From positions 124,001-188,000 of the forward strand of contig JAKSJD010000003.1 of assembly GCA_024398435.1 (NCBI GenBank): a stretch of DNA of 64,000 bases. Reading direction: 5' to 3'. The notes under the pieces are model-generated. The model saw only the letters and a list, made by a program, of their open reading frames with translations, was not told the DNA's origin and searched no databases. Every line of letters starts with the position of its first letter. The stretch's first letter is position 1. The translations under genes were made by a program, and so were the position numbers. Of this stretch, positions 7,194 through 15,965 are shown in pieces. This stretch comes from Bacteroidaceae bacterium (GTDB taxonomy: Bacteria; Bacteroidota; Bacteroidia; Bacteroidales; Bacteroidaceae).

Positions 7194-9557
7194 CTATATC
7201 AAAGAACCTATCTGGTAGATGAGTGCTGAGCAGAGCCATGCCAAGGCAGTTGTGTAGAAGATGGCGAAGAAGGCCCACTTCCATTTACCCGATTCGTGCT
7301 TTATTGCCAGACACGAAGGAATGCAAGGCATGTAGAGTAGGGTGAACACGAGGAATGCAATCGCCGAGAGCGCCGACATACCGCTGCTTGCTATTATCTG
7401 CGACAAACGAGACTGCTGGGCATCGTCTTCGTTAAGGATTTCGTTATCGTTGTAAAGCACACCCATAGTCGAAGCCACGATTTCCTTTGCACCGATACCG
7501 GTCAGGATGCTGACTCCTTCTTTCCATGTGAATCCGCAAGGACGGATAGTTGGTTCGATTGTCTTGCCCACCATGCCGATATAGCTGTTCTCCATCTGTT
7601 GCTTCTTGCTGATTCCTTCCTCGTGAGGGAAATAGCAAAGAGCCCAAACGATGATGCTTGCAGCAAGGATTACGGTACCCATCTTCTTCAGGTATTGCTT
7701 GCCTTTTTCCCATGTGTGGCGAACCACCGACTTGAATGAAGGGAGGCGGTAAGGCGGCAGTTCCATCACGAATGGACTCGATTCGCCCTTGATGACGAAC
7801 TTGCTGAACACTTGTGCCATCACTACGCTCATGATGATGCCGAGCAGGTAGAGGCCGAAGAGCACCAATGCTGCATGGCGTGGGAAGAATGCACCTATTA
7901 TAATTATATATACGGGCAGGCGCGCACTGCACGACATGAGCGGAACGATGAGCATCGTGATGAGTCGCGACTTCTTGTCCTCGATGGTTCTCGTGGCCAG
8001 TATGGCCGGTATGTTGCAGCCGAATCCCATTATCATCGGTATGAACGACTTTCCGTGAAGGCCCATCTTATGCATTATCTTGTCCATGATGAAAGCCACA
8101 CGAGCCATGTAGCCCGAGTCTTCCATCCAGGAGATGAACGTATAGAGTATGAGTATGTTTGGCAGGAACACGATTACCCCGCCCACGCCGGCTATGATTC
8201 CGTCGACTATGAGGTCCTTCAGCATTCCGTCGGCCATGTTGTTGCTGACAGTCTGACTGATCCATCCCACGAGCGAGTCGATCCAATCCATTGGGTATTG
8301 TCCGATGGCGAAGGTGCAGTAGAACATCAGATAGATGATGGCAAGGAAGATGAAGTGGCCACACCATTTGTTCGTGACGATGGCATCAATCTTCTTCGTC
8401 ACTTCTCTGCCCGATGGTTGGTTTTTCTTCTCGAAGCATTCCTTCAGAGCTCCTTGGACGAATCCGTATTTAGCATCCGTTATGGCGTTCTCGGCTTCCT
8501 CGTCCAGTTCGTCTTGGATGAGTCGTTGGCATTCGTTCCGGGTGTCGATAATTTCCTTTGCGTTGTCGAGTCCACGGATGATGTCTTCCACTTGTCGGTC
8601 GTTCTCGAGCAGTTTGATGGCAAGGAAGCGTCCTGAATAGTTCTGGTGAGGTTCTGGATTCTTGCGGATAGGCAGTTCTAATCGTTCAATCATTCCCTCG
8701 AGCAACGTTCCGTGGTTGATGTGTATATGGCGGAAGGTGTGTTCCTTGCCCTCGTAGATGGCGATGATTTCGCGCAGCAGACTGTCCACTCCTTCGCCCG
8801 TTCGTCCAACAGTAGGCACTACGGGCACACCTAATAAGGTGCCCAATTGTCCGTAGTCGAGCTTATTTCCGCTTTCCCTCAGTTCGTCGAACATGTTCAG
8901 AGCCATCACCATCGGCACGTCCATGTCAATCAGTTGAGCTGTCAGATAGAGGTTGCGTTCGAGGTTTGACGCATCCACCACGTTGATGATGACGTCAGGG
9001 TGTTTCTCAATGATGTATTTTCTCACGTAAAGTTCTTCGGGCGAATAAGCCGAAAGCGAATAAGTGCCGGGGAGGTCGATGATAGTGAGATGGTAGCCCT
9101 CGAAGTCCAGTTCGCCAATCTTGGCATCCACCGTCACGCCCGAATAGTTGCCGACTCTTTCATGGGCCTTTCCCGCGATGTTGAACAGGGAAGTCTTTCC
9201 ACAGTTCGGGTTGCCCACGAACACCATATCGATGTTCTTTCCGCGTTCCTCCACGATTTCGTTGAGGTAGTCGCACTCGTCCACAGGAATGCCGGGTACT
9301 GCCACGCGTCCCTTTGCAATTTCCTTGGCTTCTTCGAGGGAAACGATTTCCACGAGTTCGGCTTCAGCCCGTCGAAGACTCACTTCATAGTCCATGAGTT
9401 TGTATTTCACGGGATCGTGCAATGGGGCATTGAGTACGACGTCGACTTTCGTACCCTTGATAAATCCCATTTCCACGATACGTTTGCGGAAGCCTCCGTG
9501 ACCGTGTACTTTGACGATTACGCCACTTTCACCAGTTTTCAGTTCTGACAGATTCAT
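7194..9557 (-). CDS. feoB: Ferrous iron transporter, FeoA-FeoB fusion
   Basis: Imports Fe2+ across the inner membrane with a GTP-binding domain. The 787-residue product begins with a FeoA (SH3-like) domain at about 1-75, then a G domain with G1 GNPNCGKTS at 115-123, the GNYSGVTV switch and G3 DLPG at 161-164, a helical GDI-like spacer, and the FeoB membrane core with two Gate motifs and NIPAILATRT. FeoA-FeoB fusion is common in Bacteroidota. The start at 9557 (MNLSELKTG) begins exactly at the FeoA domain and sits about 20 nt below a very good promoter; upstream in-frame codons overlap that promoter. Followed by the Cys-rich protein. Confidence 0.97.
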   Translation of the reverse strand: MNLSELKTGESGVIVKVHGHGGFRKRIVEMGFIKGTKVDVVLNAPLHDPVKYKLMDYEVSLRRAEAELVEIVSLEEAKEIAKGRVAVPGIPVDECDYLNEIVEERGKNIDMVFVGNPNCGKTSLFNIAGKAHERVGNYSGVTVDAKIGELDFEGYHLTIIDLPGTYSLSAYSPEELYVRKYIIEKHPDVIINVVDASNLERNLYLTAQLIDMDVPMVMALNMFDELRESGNKLDYGQLGTLLGVPVVPTVGRTGEGVDSLLREIIAIYEGKEHTFRHIHINHGTLLEGMIERLELPIRKNPEPHQNYSGRFLAIKLLENDRQVEDIIRGLDNAKEIIDTRNECQRLIQDELDEEAENAITDAKYGFVQGALKECFEKKNQPSGREVTKKIDAIVTNKWCGHFIFLAIIYLMFYCTFAIGQYPMDWIDSLVGWISQTVSNNMADGMLKDLIVDGIIAGVGGVIVFLPNILILYTFISWMEDSGYMARVAFIMDKIMHKMGLHGKSFIPMIMGFGCNIPAILATRTIEDKKSRLITMLIVPLMSCSARLPVYIIIIGAFFPRHAALVLFGLYLLGIIMSVVMAQVFSKFVIKGESSPFVMELPPYRLPSFKSVVRHTWEKGKQYLKKMGTVILAASIIVWALCYFPHEEGISKKQQMENSYIGMVGKTIEPTIRPCGFTWKEGVSILTGIGAKEIVASTMGVLYNDNEILNEDDAQQSRLSQIIASSGMSALSAIAFLVFTLLYMPCIPSCLAIKHESGKWKWAFFAIFYTTALAWLCSALIYQIGSLI

Positions 9558-9578
9558 TCTTGTTCTTGTTTTCGAGTG

Positions 9579-9609
9579 CAAAGATAGTGCAAATCGAGCG
9601 AAGTACAAA
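9579..9609 (-). promoter_or_regulatory. feoAB promoter (TTTG-N19-TATCTTTG)
   Basis: On the minus strand the -33 box TTTG (9609-9606) is followed by exactly 19 nt and the -7 box TATCTTTG (9586-9579), the Bacteroidota consensus. The start codon is 21 nt downstream. All 31 nt recur without change at 30879-30909. Confidence 0.85.
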
Positions 9610-9642
9610 ATAAAAAATCATATTTTTATTTTTATTTTCGAG

Positions 9643-9706
9643 ATGCAGCCTATCTAGAGAGCCTGAAGAGGCAAGAAATCGACTTGTCGCTTGGCTCGTC
9701 CAAGAA
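9643..9706 (-). repeat. 64-nt element shared with 30573-30636
   Basis: Read on the minus strand, a 30-nt block (9706-9677, starting ttcttggacgagccaagcga) differs at two positions from 30573-30602. After 22 unrelated nt comes gataggctgcat (9654-9643), the same 12-mer with the same spacing as at 30625-30636. Both copies lie upstream of the identical promoter. Confidence 0.75.
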
Positions 9707-9819
9707 AGCAGTGCAAAAAATGCAGATGCGGAAATGTTAATTCGAAGGAGTCGGTGCAGGAGGGTGTGTCATAATTTCAAGTAACGATTGTGTCTTGAAA
9801 AGTTTTGCGGTTCGCGACC

Positions 9820-9890
9820 TCATTCCTCGCAATGTTTGGGCCCGAGTTTCGCGATGTTTGGGGTCATTTCTCGCAATGTTTTTCATAAAC
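9820..9890 (+). repeat. 22-nt-period repeat, copy 1
   Basis: Three successive units built on cattcctcgcaatgtttggg, gagtttcgcgatgtttgggg and atttctcgcaatgttt. The preceding gcggttcgcgacct and the units recur, inverted, at 49551-49613, and a related array lies at 29804-29880. Confidence 0.7.
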
Positions 9891-9924
9891 ACGCTACAAA
9901 GATACGAAAAATTTTTGAGACTAC

Positions 9925-9962
9925 TAAATCATTATAAATATTTTAATATTTATAATGATTTA
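9925..9962. repeat. Perfect 18+2+18 palindrome
   Basis: The arms 9925-9942 and 9945-9962 are exact reverse complements (taaatcattataaatatt and its complement) with tt between them. It is AT-rich with no U-run, so it is not a standard terminator. It may be a protein-binding site or a decayed element. Confidence 0.8.
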
Positions 9963-10055
9963 TTATCGTTTGGGGCAGAAATAGCTTTTCTATGGAACTT
10001 TTGATATGATTATTGGCCACTATAATGCGTTATTTTTGTAATAATATATATAATG

Positions 10056-10295
10056 TGTGTTGCCGTCATTTTTATCTCCAAAATCTCCAAAATCTCCCAG
10101 CCTCCTCCGTGTCAGAGCCTTATATTATATATTTATATATATAAATATATAATATAAAGTATTTTGGAAGGAAAATTCTCTTTGTTTTCTTTTTGAATAG
10201 TTATTGTGTAGTTTGTAACAAATATCATATATGCCGACATACACACCCTTAGGAGATTTTGGAGATAAAAGAGATAAAAACGCCGGCAACATATC
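10056..10295. mobile_element. MITE-like element with ~40-nt inverted ends and a perfect AT palindrome
   Basis: The left end (10060-10100, tgttgccgtcatttttatct onward) and the reverse complement of the right end (10290-10250, tgttgccggcgtttttatct onward) match over about 40 nt with about seven differences; both contain ctccaaaatctcc. Inside, 10120-10157 is a perfect 38-nt AT palindrome. There is no transposase. The form suggests a non-autonomous element or a large hairpin. Confidence 0.5.
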
Positions 10296-10506
10296 AATGC
10301 AAAACAAAGTCTAGAAGCTTGGATTTAAGGAATTTGTTATACATTTGTATAAATTATATAGGTAAAAATCTAAAAAATTCCACTAGGGGAGTGTTTGTAT
10401 TCAAAAATTCTTTGTAATTTTGTAGCGATTTTCCAAACGATGCGTCTATAAGATTGAACGATTAAATGATTAGACGATTAGTGATAAAAGATTAAAGGAT
10501 TAGAAA

Positions 10507-12675
10507 ATGAAACAGACAATCATGACAATTGCAGCCCTTTGCGTGATGATGGCTGCTACGGCACAAACACCAGAAGATTCGGCTCGTTGGGAGATCTTGC
10601 TCAAGCAAGTGAGTGTGACAGCTCAAAAACCATTAGTGAAACAGCAGATCGACCGAACTATCTATGACGTTCAGGCAGATGAGGAATCGAAGTCAAACAC
10701 AACTCTCGATATGCTTCGGAAGGTGCCTTATCTTTCCGTAGATGCCGACGGAAACGTGAAGATAAAGGGCAGCGGCAATATCCGTATCTACCGCGACGGC
10801 CAACTCAACAACTCTATGACAAGCAATCCAAAGCAGGTATTGAGTGCTATTCCGGCTTCGATGGTCGAACGAATAGAGGTGATCACCGAACCGGGAGCAC
10901 GCTATGATGCAGAGGGCGTGGACGGTATCCTCAACATCGTGATGAAGAAAAATCATTCGCTCAATGGCATTCTCGGTACTGTCACCGTCCAAACCGACAA
11001 TCAAGGCGAACCAGTTGGAAGCATCTATCTCGGCACGAAATTCGGTAAGCTCGACCTCTCGCTCAACTACAGTATCGTAGATTTGCTTGAAAGCCATAAT
11101 GAGCGCAATCAGGTGCAGAACCTCCATTATCTCGATTCGGGCAACGACATGATGTTCGATACGAATATGAAACTTCACGGATTGTACCATATCATCGGTT
11201 TCGATGCTTCGTATGGCATTGATTCCCTGAATCTTATCTCGCTCTCGCTCAATGGGCAGGCCTATGGTATCAAGTTTGGCGGCGATGCCACGATGAACAT
11301 GATGAATGGCAATGACGTGCTCTGGGGCTATCGTGAAAATTACGACAACAGCCGCCAATCGTTCTACAATTTCGACGGAAAGGTGGACTACCAGCATCTT
11401 ACCCATCGTCCGGGTGAAATCGTCACACTCTCATACCTCCTCTCTACTTCCGACACTCACGACCAGACAGGGGAGTACTATTACGGCTGGACTAACCGTC
11501 CCGACTACTATTCGTTCGACCGTTATTTCCGCGACGACGACGGAATGTTCGTCGAACATACATTTCAACTCGATTGGGAACGCCCTCTCAGTCAGCAACA
11601 TGCAATCAATGCTGGTGCAAAGTATATCAACCGAAGCAACCAGTCGGAAGGTCAGCAATTCCACGATAACGATATGTTTGCCAGCAACGACTTCTCCCAT
11701 ATAACGAATGTAGCTGCCCTTTATGGCGAATACAGATATACGGGCAAGAAATGGAGCGCCAGTGCCGGCCTTAGGTATGAATATGCACGTCTGAAGGCAA
11801 AGTTCCGTGATGGCAGTGCCGACGACTATTCATCCGACTTGAGCGACCTTGTCCCGTTTGCTGCCGTTTCCTACCGACTGAACGATGCCAACACGTTCCG
11901 CTTCAATTATTCATCGCGTGTGGAGCGTCCGGGCATTTCATACCTCAATCCGTTCCGTCATGAGGATATGCTTCAGGTGACCGAAGGCAACCCATATCTG
12001 AAGAGTTCGCGCCCTCATCGCCTGTCGCTGACTCATACATATCTCTCGAGCAAATTGATGACAAGTTTGTCCGTCCAGTGGGCTACTGGCAACGACGGCA
12101 TCGGGGCTATCATCAGTTCAGATGGTGACAGAATATATGCTACGTACGGAAATATACAAATGTATAACATTCTCTCGTCAAATCTCTATGCCCGTTGGCA
12201 ACCATCGGCAGCCACAAACCTCACACTCAATATGGGTGCAGGTCCTGCTTTCATCAAGAATCCAAGTATAGGCTTGAAGCAGAATCGTTGGTATTGGGAA
12301 GGCAGTTTGGTCTTGTCGCAGAAGATATGGTGGAAGATTCTCCTGAATGCCAATTGCGGACGCTCGGATGAACTAGTTTCGGATGTCTATCAGCACCTTG
12401 GACCTCTCTACTGGTTTGGCTTCAACCTCCAGCGCTCGTTCCTTCCCGAAGACCGTCTTACAGTCAGGGTAGGAGTCAGTCATCCTTTCTCAAAATACCA
12501 GAACTTCCGCCAGTACACCACTCAAGGCGACTATACGGGTTATTTCCGTCAGAAGTCGGTACAGCAATGGATTGGAGGAAGCATATCTTATCGCTTCGGA
12601 AATCTCCGCTCTTCAGTTCGTAAGGCTAACAAGACTATCGAGAACGATGACCTTGTAGGACAGAAGAAACAATAG
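10507..12675 (+). CDS. Outer-membrane beta-barrel receptor-like protein
   Basis: A 722-residue outer-membrane protein of the TonB-dependent-receptor type seen in Bacteroidota (barrel family with short plug). A signal peptide ends near residue 19 (MAATAQ). A plug-like domain follows (about 36-140, with LRKVPYLSVDADGNVKIKG and IPASMVERIEVITEPGARYDAEG), then a long beta-barrel of alternating aromatic strands. The usual carboxypeptidase-like N-terminal domain is missing and no SusD partner is nearby. It could import or sense a glycan fragment released by the downstream enzymes, but separate transcription is likely because a terminator hairpin follows. Confidence 0.85.
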   Translation: MKQTIMTIAALCVMMAATAQTPEDSARWEILLKQVSVTAQKPLVKQQIDRTIYDVQADEESKSNTTLDMLRKVPYLSVDADGNVKIKGSGNIRIYRDGQLNNSMTSNPKQVLSAIPASMVERIEVITEPGARYDAEGVDGILNIVMKKNHSLNGILGTVTVQTDNQGEPVGSIYLGTKFGKLDLSLNYSIVDLLESHNERNQVQNLHYLDSGNDMMFDTNMKLHGLYHIIGFDASYGIDSLNLISLSLNGQAYGIKFGGDATMNMMNGNDVLWGYRENYDNSRQSFYNFDGKVDYQHLTHRPGEIVTLSYLLSTSDTHDQTGEYYYGWTNRPDYYSFDRYFRDDDGMFVEHTFQLDWERPLSQQHAINAGAKYINRSNQSEGQQFHDNDMFASNDFSHITNVAALYGEYRYTGKKWSASAGLRYEYARLKAKFRDGSADDYSSDLSDLVPFAAVSYRLNDANTFRFNYSSRVERPGISYLNPFRHEDMLQVTEGNPYLKSSRPHRLSLTHTYLSSKLMTSLSVQWATGNDGIGAIISSDGDRIYATYGNIQMYNILSSNLYARWQPSAATNLTLNMGAGPAFIKNPSIGLKQNRWYWEGSLVLSQKIWWKILLNANCGRSDELVSDVYQHLGPLYWFGFNLQRSFLPEDRLTVRVGVSHPFSKYQNFRQYTTQGDYTGYFRQKSVQQWIGGSISYRFGNLRSSVRKANKTIENDDLVGQKKQ

Positions 12676-12678
12676 ATA

Positions 12679-12688
12679 CCCCCCCCCC
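12679..12688 (+). repeat. C10 homopolymer just after a stop codon
   Basis: Ten C residues begin 4 nt after the stop codon of the barrel protein gene. It is a slippage-prone tract, but lies outside the coding sequence. It precedes the C-rich/G-rich hairpin at 12696-12712. Confidence 0.9.
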
Positions 12689-12734
12689 TCCAACTTTCCC
12701 TCAATGGGGAGGCTGATAACCTTGGACTTTGAAC

Positions 12735-12767
12735 AAGAAGAGCAACCGCATCGAGATTGCTCTTCTT
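12735..12767 (+). terminator. Hairpin terminator after the barrel protein gene
   Basis: Perfect 11-bp stem (aagaagagcaa pairing with ttgctcttctt) around an 11-nt loop, followed by ctgtta. The tail is poor in U, so strength is uncertain. Confidence 0.6.
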
Positions 12768-12841
12768 CTGTTATCTGTAATCTTTAATCCACAATCTTTT
12801 TATAAATAATACAAATTATTGATAAAATTATTTCGTTTTCG

Positions 12842-12872
12842 TTTCCGTTTTCGCATTTATTTACTATCTTTG
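12842..12872 (+). promoter_or_regulatory. Promoter of the GH127-type gene
   Basis: TTTC at 12842-12845, 19 nt, then TATCTTTG at 12865-12872, close to the Bacteroidota consensus. The ATG follows 43 nt later. The region just upstream carries cgtttt hexamer repeats. Confidence 0.7.
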
Positions 12873-12915
12873 CACCAAATATTAATATTTAATCATCTTT
12901 ATATACCTAAAAGAA

Positions 12916-15900
12916 ATGAATAAAAGGCTAAACCTCATCGCATCTGGAGTTATGGCTCTAATGATAGCTGCTCCTATGCATTCTTTTGCAATCCAATCCG
13001 AAAATGCTTTATCTATGCCGTCGAAGGCAAAGAAGCGCACAATCAAATCTGTTGAGACTATTAAGGTGAATACCCCAGTGGGTACTGCACCTCGCCTGCC
13101 GTTCCAAGTGTGGGTCACTTACTCTGACGGGACAGGAGAATGGCGACAGACAAAATGGGCTAATTCGGCAACAGAGACAGAACAGCAGCAAGCTGACCCA
13201 ACTCAAAATCCTGTAGGCAGTACTTATCAGGTGAAGGGTGTAGTCATCGGCGACAATACCACACTCGATGGCTATCCAATCACTGCAGAGGTGACGGTAG
13301 TGGCTGAGGCATGGACAGTGCCTTCCAACAAACCAGTTGCAGAACCTCTGCCTCTGAATAATGTGACAATCACTGGTGACAACCGTCTGACTTCAAACCG
13401 CGACCTCGATATCCGCGAAATCCTCAGTTGGGACATCACTCAGCAGCTCTACAACTATCGCGACACATACGGAATGCCAACCGAAGGCTACACTCGTTCG
13501 GATGGTTGGGATTCGCCTACAACCAAGCTGAAAGGCCATGGTTCGGGCCACTATATGTCGGCTCTTGCCTTTGCCTACTCATCTGTTGCTACATTGAAGG
13601 ACAAGGGAAATGAGAAGGCTGAACTTTATAAACGTATAGAACGAATGGTGAACGAACTGCGTGAATGCCAGGAACGTACATTCGTATGGGACAGTACTCT
13701 CAATCGCTATCGTGAAGCCCGCGACTATGCTCCTGAAGAAGTGCTGAAAGACATGAAGGGCAACTGGCAGGCTTTCAACGAATACAAGAAGGACTACAAG
13801 AACTATGGCTACGGATATCTCAATGCCATCCCTGCTGCACATCCTGCATTGATTGAATGCTATCGTGCTTACAACAACGAGGAATGGGTGTGGGCTCCTT
13901 ATTACAGCATCCATAAGCAACTTGCCGGATTGATTGATATCTGCAATGCTTTGAAGAGCACTGCCGGTGCTGCCGATGTGAAGAGTGACCAGAAGTCGGG
14001 CAACGAACTGGCCGACAAGGCTCTCCTCATTGCCAAGGATATGGGACTTTGGGTTTGGAACCGCTTGCACTACCGCACATATGTGAAGACCGACGGAACA
14101 AAGCAGGAACGCCAAGCTAAGCCAGGTAATAGATATGAAATGTGGAATATGTATATAGCAGGTGAAGTGGGCGGTATGGCTGAATCGTTGTCACGTCTTT
14201 CAGAAATGGTGGCCGACCCAACGGAAAAGGCACGACTCCTTGAAGCTGCCAACTTCTTTGATTCTCCTGCATTCTACGACCCAGTGGCAAAGAATGTGGA
14301 TGATATCCGCACACGTCATGCAAACCAGCATATACCAATGATTACCGGAGCACTTCGCTCGTTCCGTGGCAATGCAAATCCATACTACTACAACCTTGCA
14401 TACAACTTCTGGACAATGGTTCAGGGACGCTATGCATATGCTATGGGTGGAGTAGGAAACGGAGAAATGTTCCGCCAGCCTTATTCTCAGATGCTGAGCA
14501 TGAACACAAGTGTAAGTCAGGGATGGGGTAGAAACCGCCAGATGGTGCCAAATCCTGACATGAACGAAACTTGCTGTGCCTACAACCTTGCAAAACTTAC
14601 GAAAGACCTCAACTGCTTCGACCCAGACAATGCAGAGTATATGGACTATTATGAGCGTATTCTCTACAATCAAATTGTAGGTTCGGTCGATGCCGATCAT
14701 TATGCTACTACATATCAGTATGCAGTGGGACTCAATGCCACAAAGCCTTTCGGCAATGAAACTCCACAGTCATCGTGCTGTGGCGGTACGGGTGCAGAGA
14801 ATCATGTGAAATATCAAGAGGCTGCATATTTTGCAAACGACAACACTCTTTGGGTGGCTCTCTATCTGCCAACTGAAGCTGTTTGGAAAAACGATTCGCA
14901 AAATGTTGTAATCTCTCAGGAATGCCTTTGGCCAGCAGAAAAGTCAACCATCAAGGTGGCTCCAGTCGGCACTACAGGTAAGTTCACGATGAAACTTCGC
15001 GTGCCATATTGGGCAACTGAAGGATTCGACGTGAAACTCAACGGACAGTCAGTGGCTAAGACATATAAGCCTTGCTCGTATGTTGAGATTCCAGAGCGTC
15101 AGTGGACTTCTTCTGATGTTGTTGAGGTGGTTATGCCATTCACAAAGCATATCAATTTCGGTCCTGACAAGATGGAACTCGCAGCAACTCGTGAAGACAG
15201 CAAGAAAGTGTTCGACCCTATGTGGATTGGTACTGTCATGTATGGTCCACTCGTAATGGCAGCTACTGATATTGACTCTTGGGACAAGGCCGAATTTGAA
15301 CTTAGTTCCGACCTCAGCGAAATTACTCTCAATCGTCCAACAGCCACAACTGGTGTGGACGGCAACCTCTATACACTTTCTCTTGCCGGAAAGACATTCC
15401 AACCAGATTATTATGTGAAGGAAGGAATCACTCATTATCTACGTCTCAATGTAAGTGCCGACGGAAAGAAGAAGACTTCAAGCAAGAAGGTTGATGCTTC
15501 AAAACTTCAGCAGGTGTTGAAGGTGGCAGCAGAACGTAAGGCAAACCAAGAGGCATGGGATGCATTGGCAGTGAAAGTGCCAAACTTTGCACCTTGGGCT
15601 CCAAACGGTTATGCCCGCCTTATGCAGCAAATGAAGAAGGCGGAAGAGGTTGTGGCTAAAAAGAAGAAGGCAACTCAGGCTGAAGTCAATTCGGCTGTAT
15701 CGGAAATGAACGCTATCATCAACACGATGCGTCCAGGTAACCTTGCCGAACCAGAAGACCTCAACGAACTTCTTCCATTGCTCACCGAAACAAAGGAAAT
15801 CAGAAATAAGACCACAGAACTTCGTGAAGCAATCGACTATGCCGACATGGTGGTTGGTTATGTGAATGATGGAAGTGGTACTCAGGATTTTATTGTAAAA

Positions 15901-15945
15901 GCTCTCGACCGACTGAAAGAAGCTTTGAAGACGGTGAAAAAGTAA
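12916..15945 (+). CDS. Secreted GH127/GH146-type beta-L-arabinofuranosidase
   Basis: Likely removes arabinofuranose from plant glycans in the periplasm or at the surface. The 1,009-residue product has a signal peptide (to about residue 26), an Ig-like Big_4-type domain (about 38-138), and a GH127 catalytic region (about 145-790, GHGSGHYMSALAFAY). The zinc-cysteine centre of the family is visible: E551-x-C553 in NETCCAYN and C621-C622 in SSCCGGTG; E517 in GNGEMF is the likely acid/base. The last 130 residues form Lys-rich helices, perhaps a FIVAR-like binding module. The next gene, a GH30 enzyme, starts 20 nt later, so the pair is an operon. Confidence 0.9.
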   Translation: MNKRLNLIASGVMALMIAAPMHSFAIQSENALSMPSKAKKRTIKSVETIKVNTPVGTAPRLPFQVWVTYSDGTGEWRQTKWANSATETEQQQADPTQNPVGSTYQVKGVVIGDNTTLDGYPITAEVTVVAEAWTVPSNKPVAEPLPLNNVTITGDNRLTSNRDLDIREILSWDITQQLYNYRDTYGMPTEGYTRSDGWDSPTTKLKGHGSGHYMSALAFAYSSVATLKDKGNEKAELYKRIERMVNELRECQERTFVWDSTLNRYREARDYAPEEVLKDMKGNWQAFNEYKKDYKNYGYGYLNAIPAAHPALIECYRAYNNEEWVWAPYYSIHKQLAGLIDICNALKSTAGAADVKSDQKSGNELADKALLIAKDMGLWVWNRLHYRTYVKTDGTKQERQAKPGNRYEMWNMYIAGEVGGMAESLSRLSEMVADPTEKARLLEAANFFDSPAFYDPVAKNVDDIRTRHANQHIPMITGALRSFRGNANPYYYNLAYNFWTMVQGRYAYAMGGVGNGEMFRQPYSQMLSMNTSVSQGWGRNRQMVPNPDMNETCCAYNLAKLTKDLNCFDPDNAEYMDYYERILYNQIVGSVDADHYATTYQYAVGLNATKPFGNETPQSSCCGGTGAENHVKYQEAAYFANDNTLWVALYLPTEAVWKNDSQNVVISQECLWPAEKSTIKVAPVGTTGKFTMKLRVPYWATEGFDVKLNGQSVAKTYKPCSYVEIPERQWTSSDVVEVVMPFTKHINFGPDKMELAATREDSKKVFDPMWIGTVMYGPLVMAATDIDSWDKAEFELSSDLSEITLNRPTATTGVDGNLYTLSLAGKTFQPDYYVKEGITHYLRLNVSADGKKKTSSKKVDASKLQQVLKVAAERKANQEAWDALAVKVPNFAPWAPNGYARLMQQMKKAEEVVAKKKKATQAEVNSAVSEMNAIINTMRPGNLAEPEDLNELLPLLTETKEIRNKTTELREAIDYADMVVGYVNDGSGTQDFIVKALDRLKEALKTVKK

Positions 15946-15965
15946 AAATTTAAAAAACATTTATT

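Larger units (their letters stand above)
9610..10506. other. Gene-free stretch with repeats and palindromes
   Basis: No credible coding sequence. On the minus strand side it holds a 64-nt element shared with 30573-30636 (9643-9706). It then contains three 22-nt-period repeats (about 9820-9890), a perfect palindrome (9925-9962), a MITE-like inverted repeat (10056-10295), and, just before the next gene, degenerate ~10-nt repeats of the gattaaacgat kind (10450-10500), which recur at 18426-18465. Confidence 0.7.

Noticed and set aside
9795-10004. 69-codon plus-strand frame
   Set aside because: Made of 22-nt repeats and the 38-nt palindrome; no coding signs.
10125-10307. 60-codon minus-strand frame
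   Set aside because: Lies wholly in the MITE-like inverted repeat; the product is dictated by AT palindromes.
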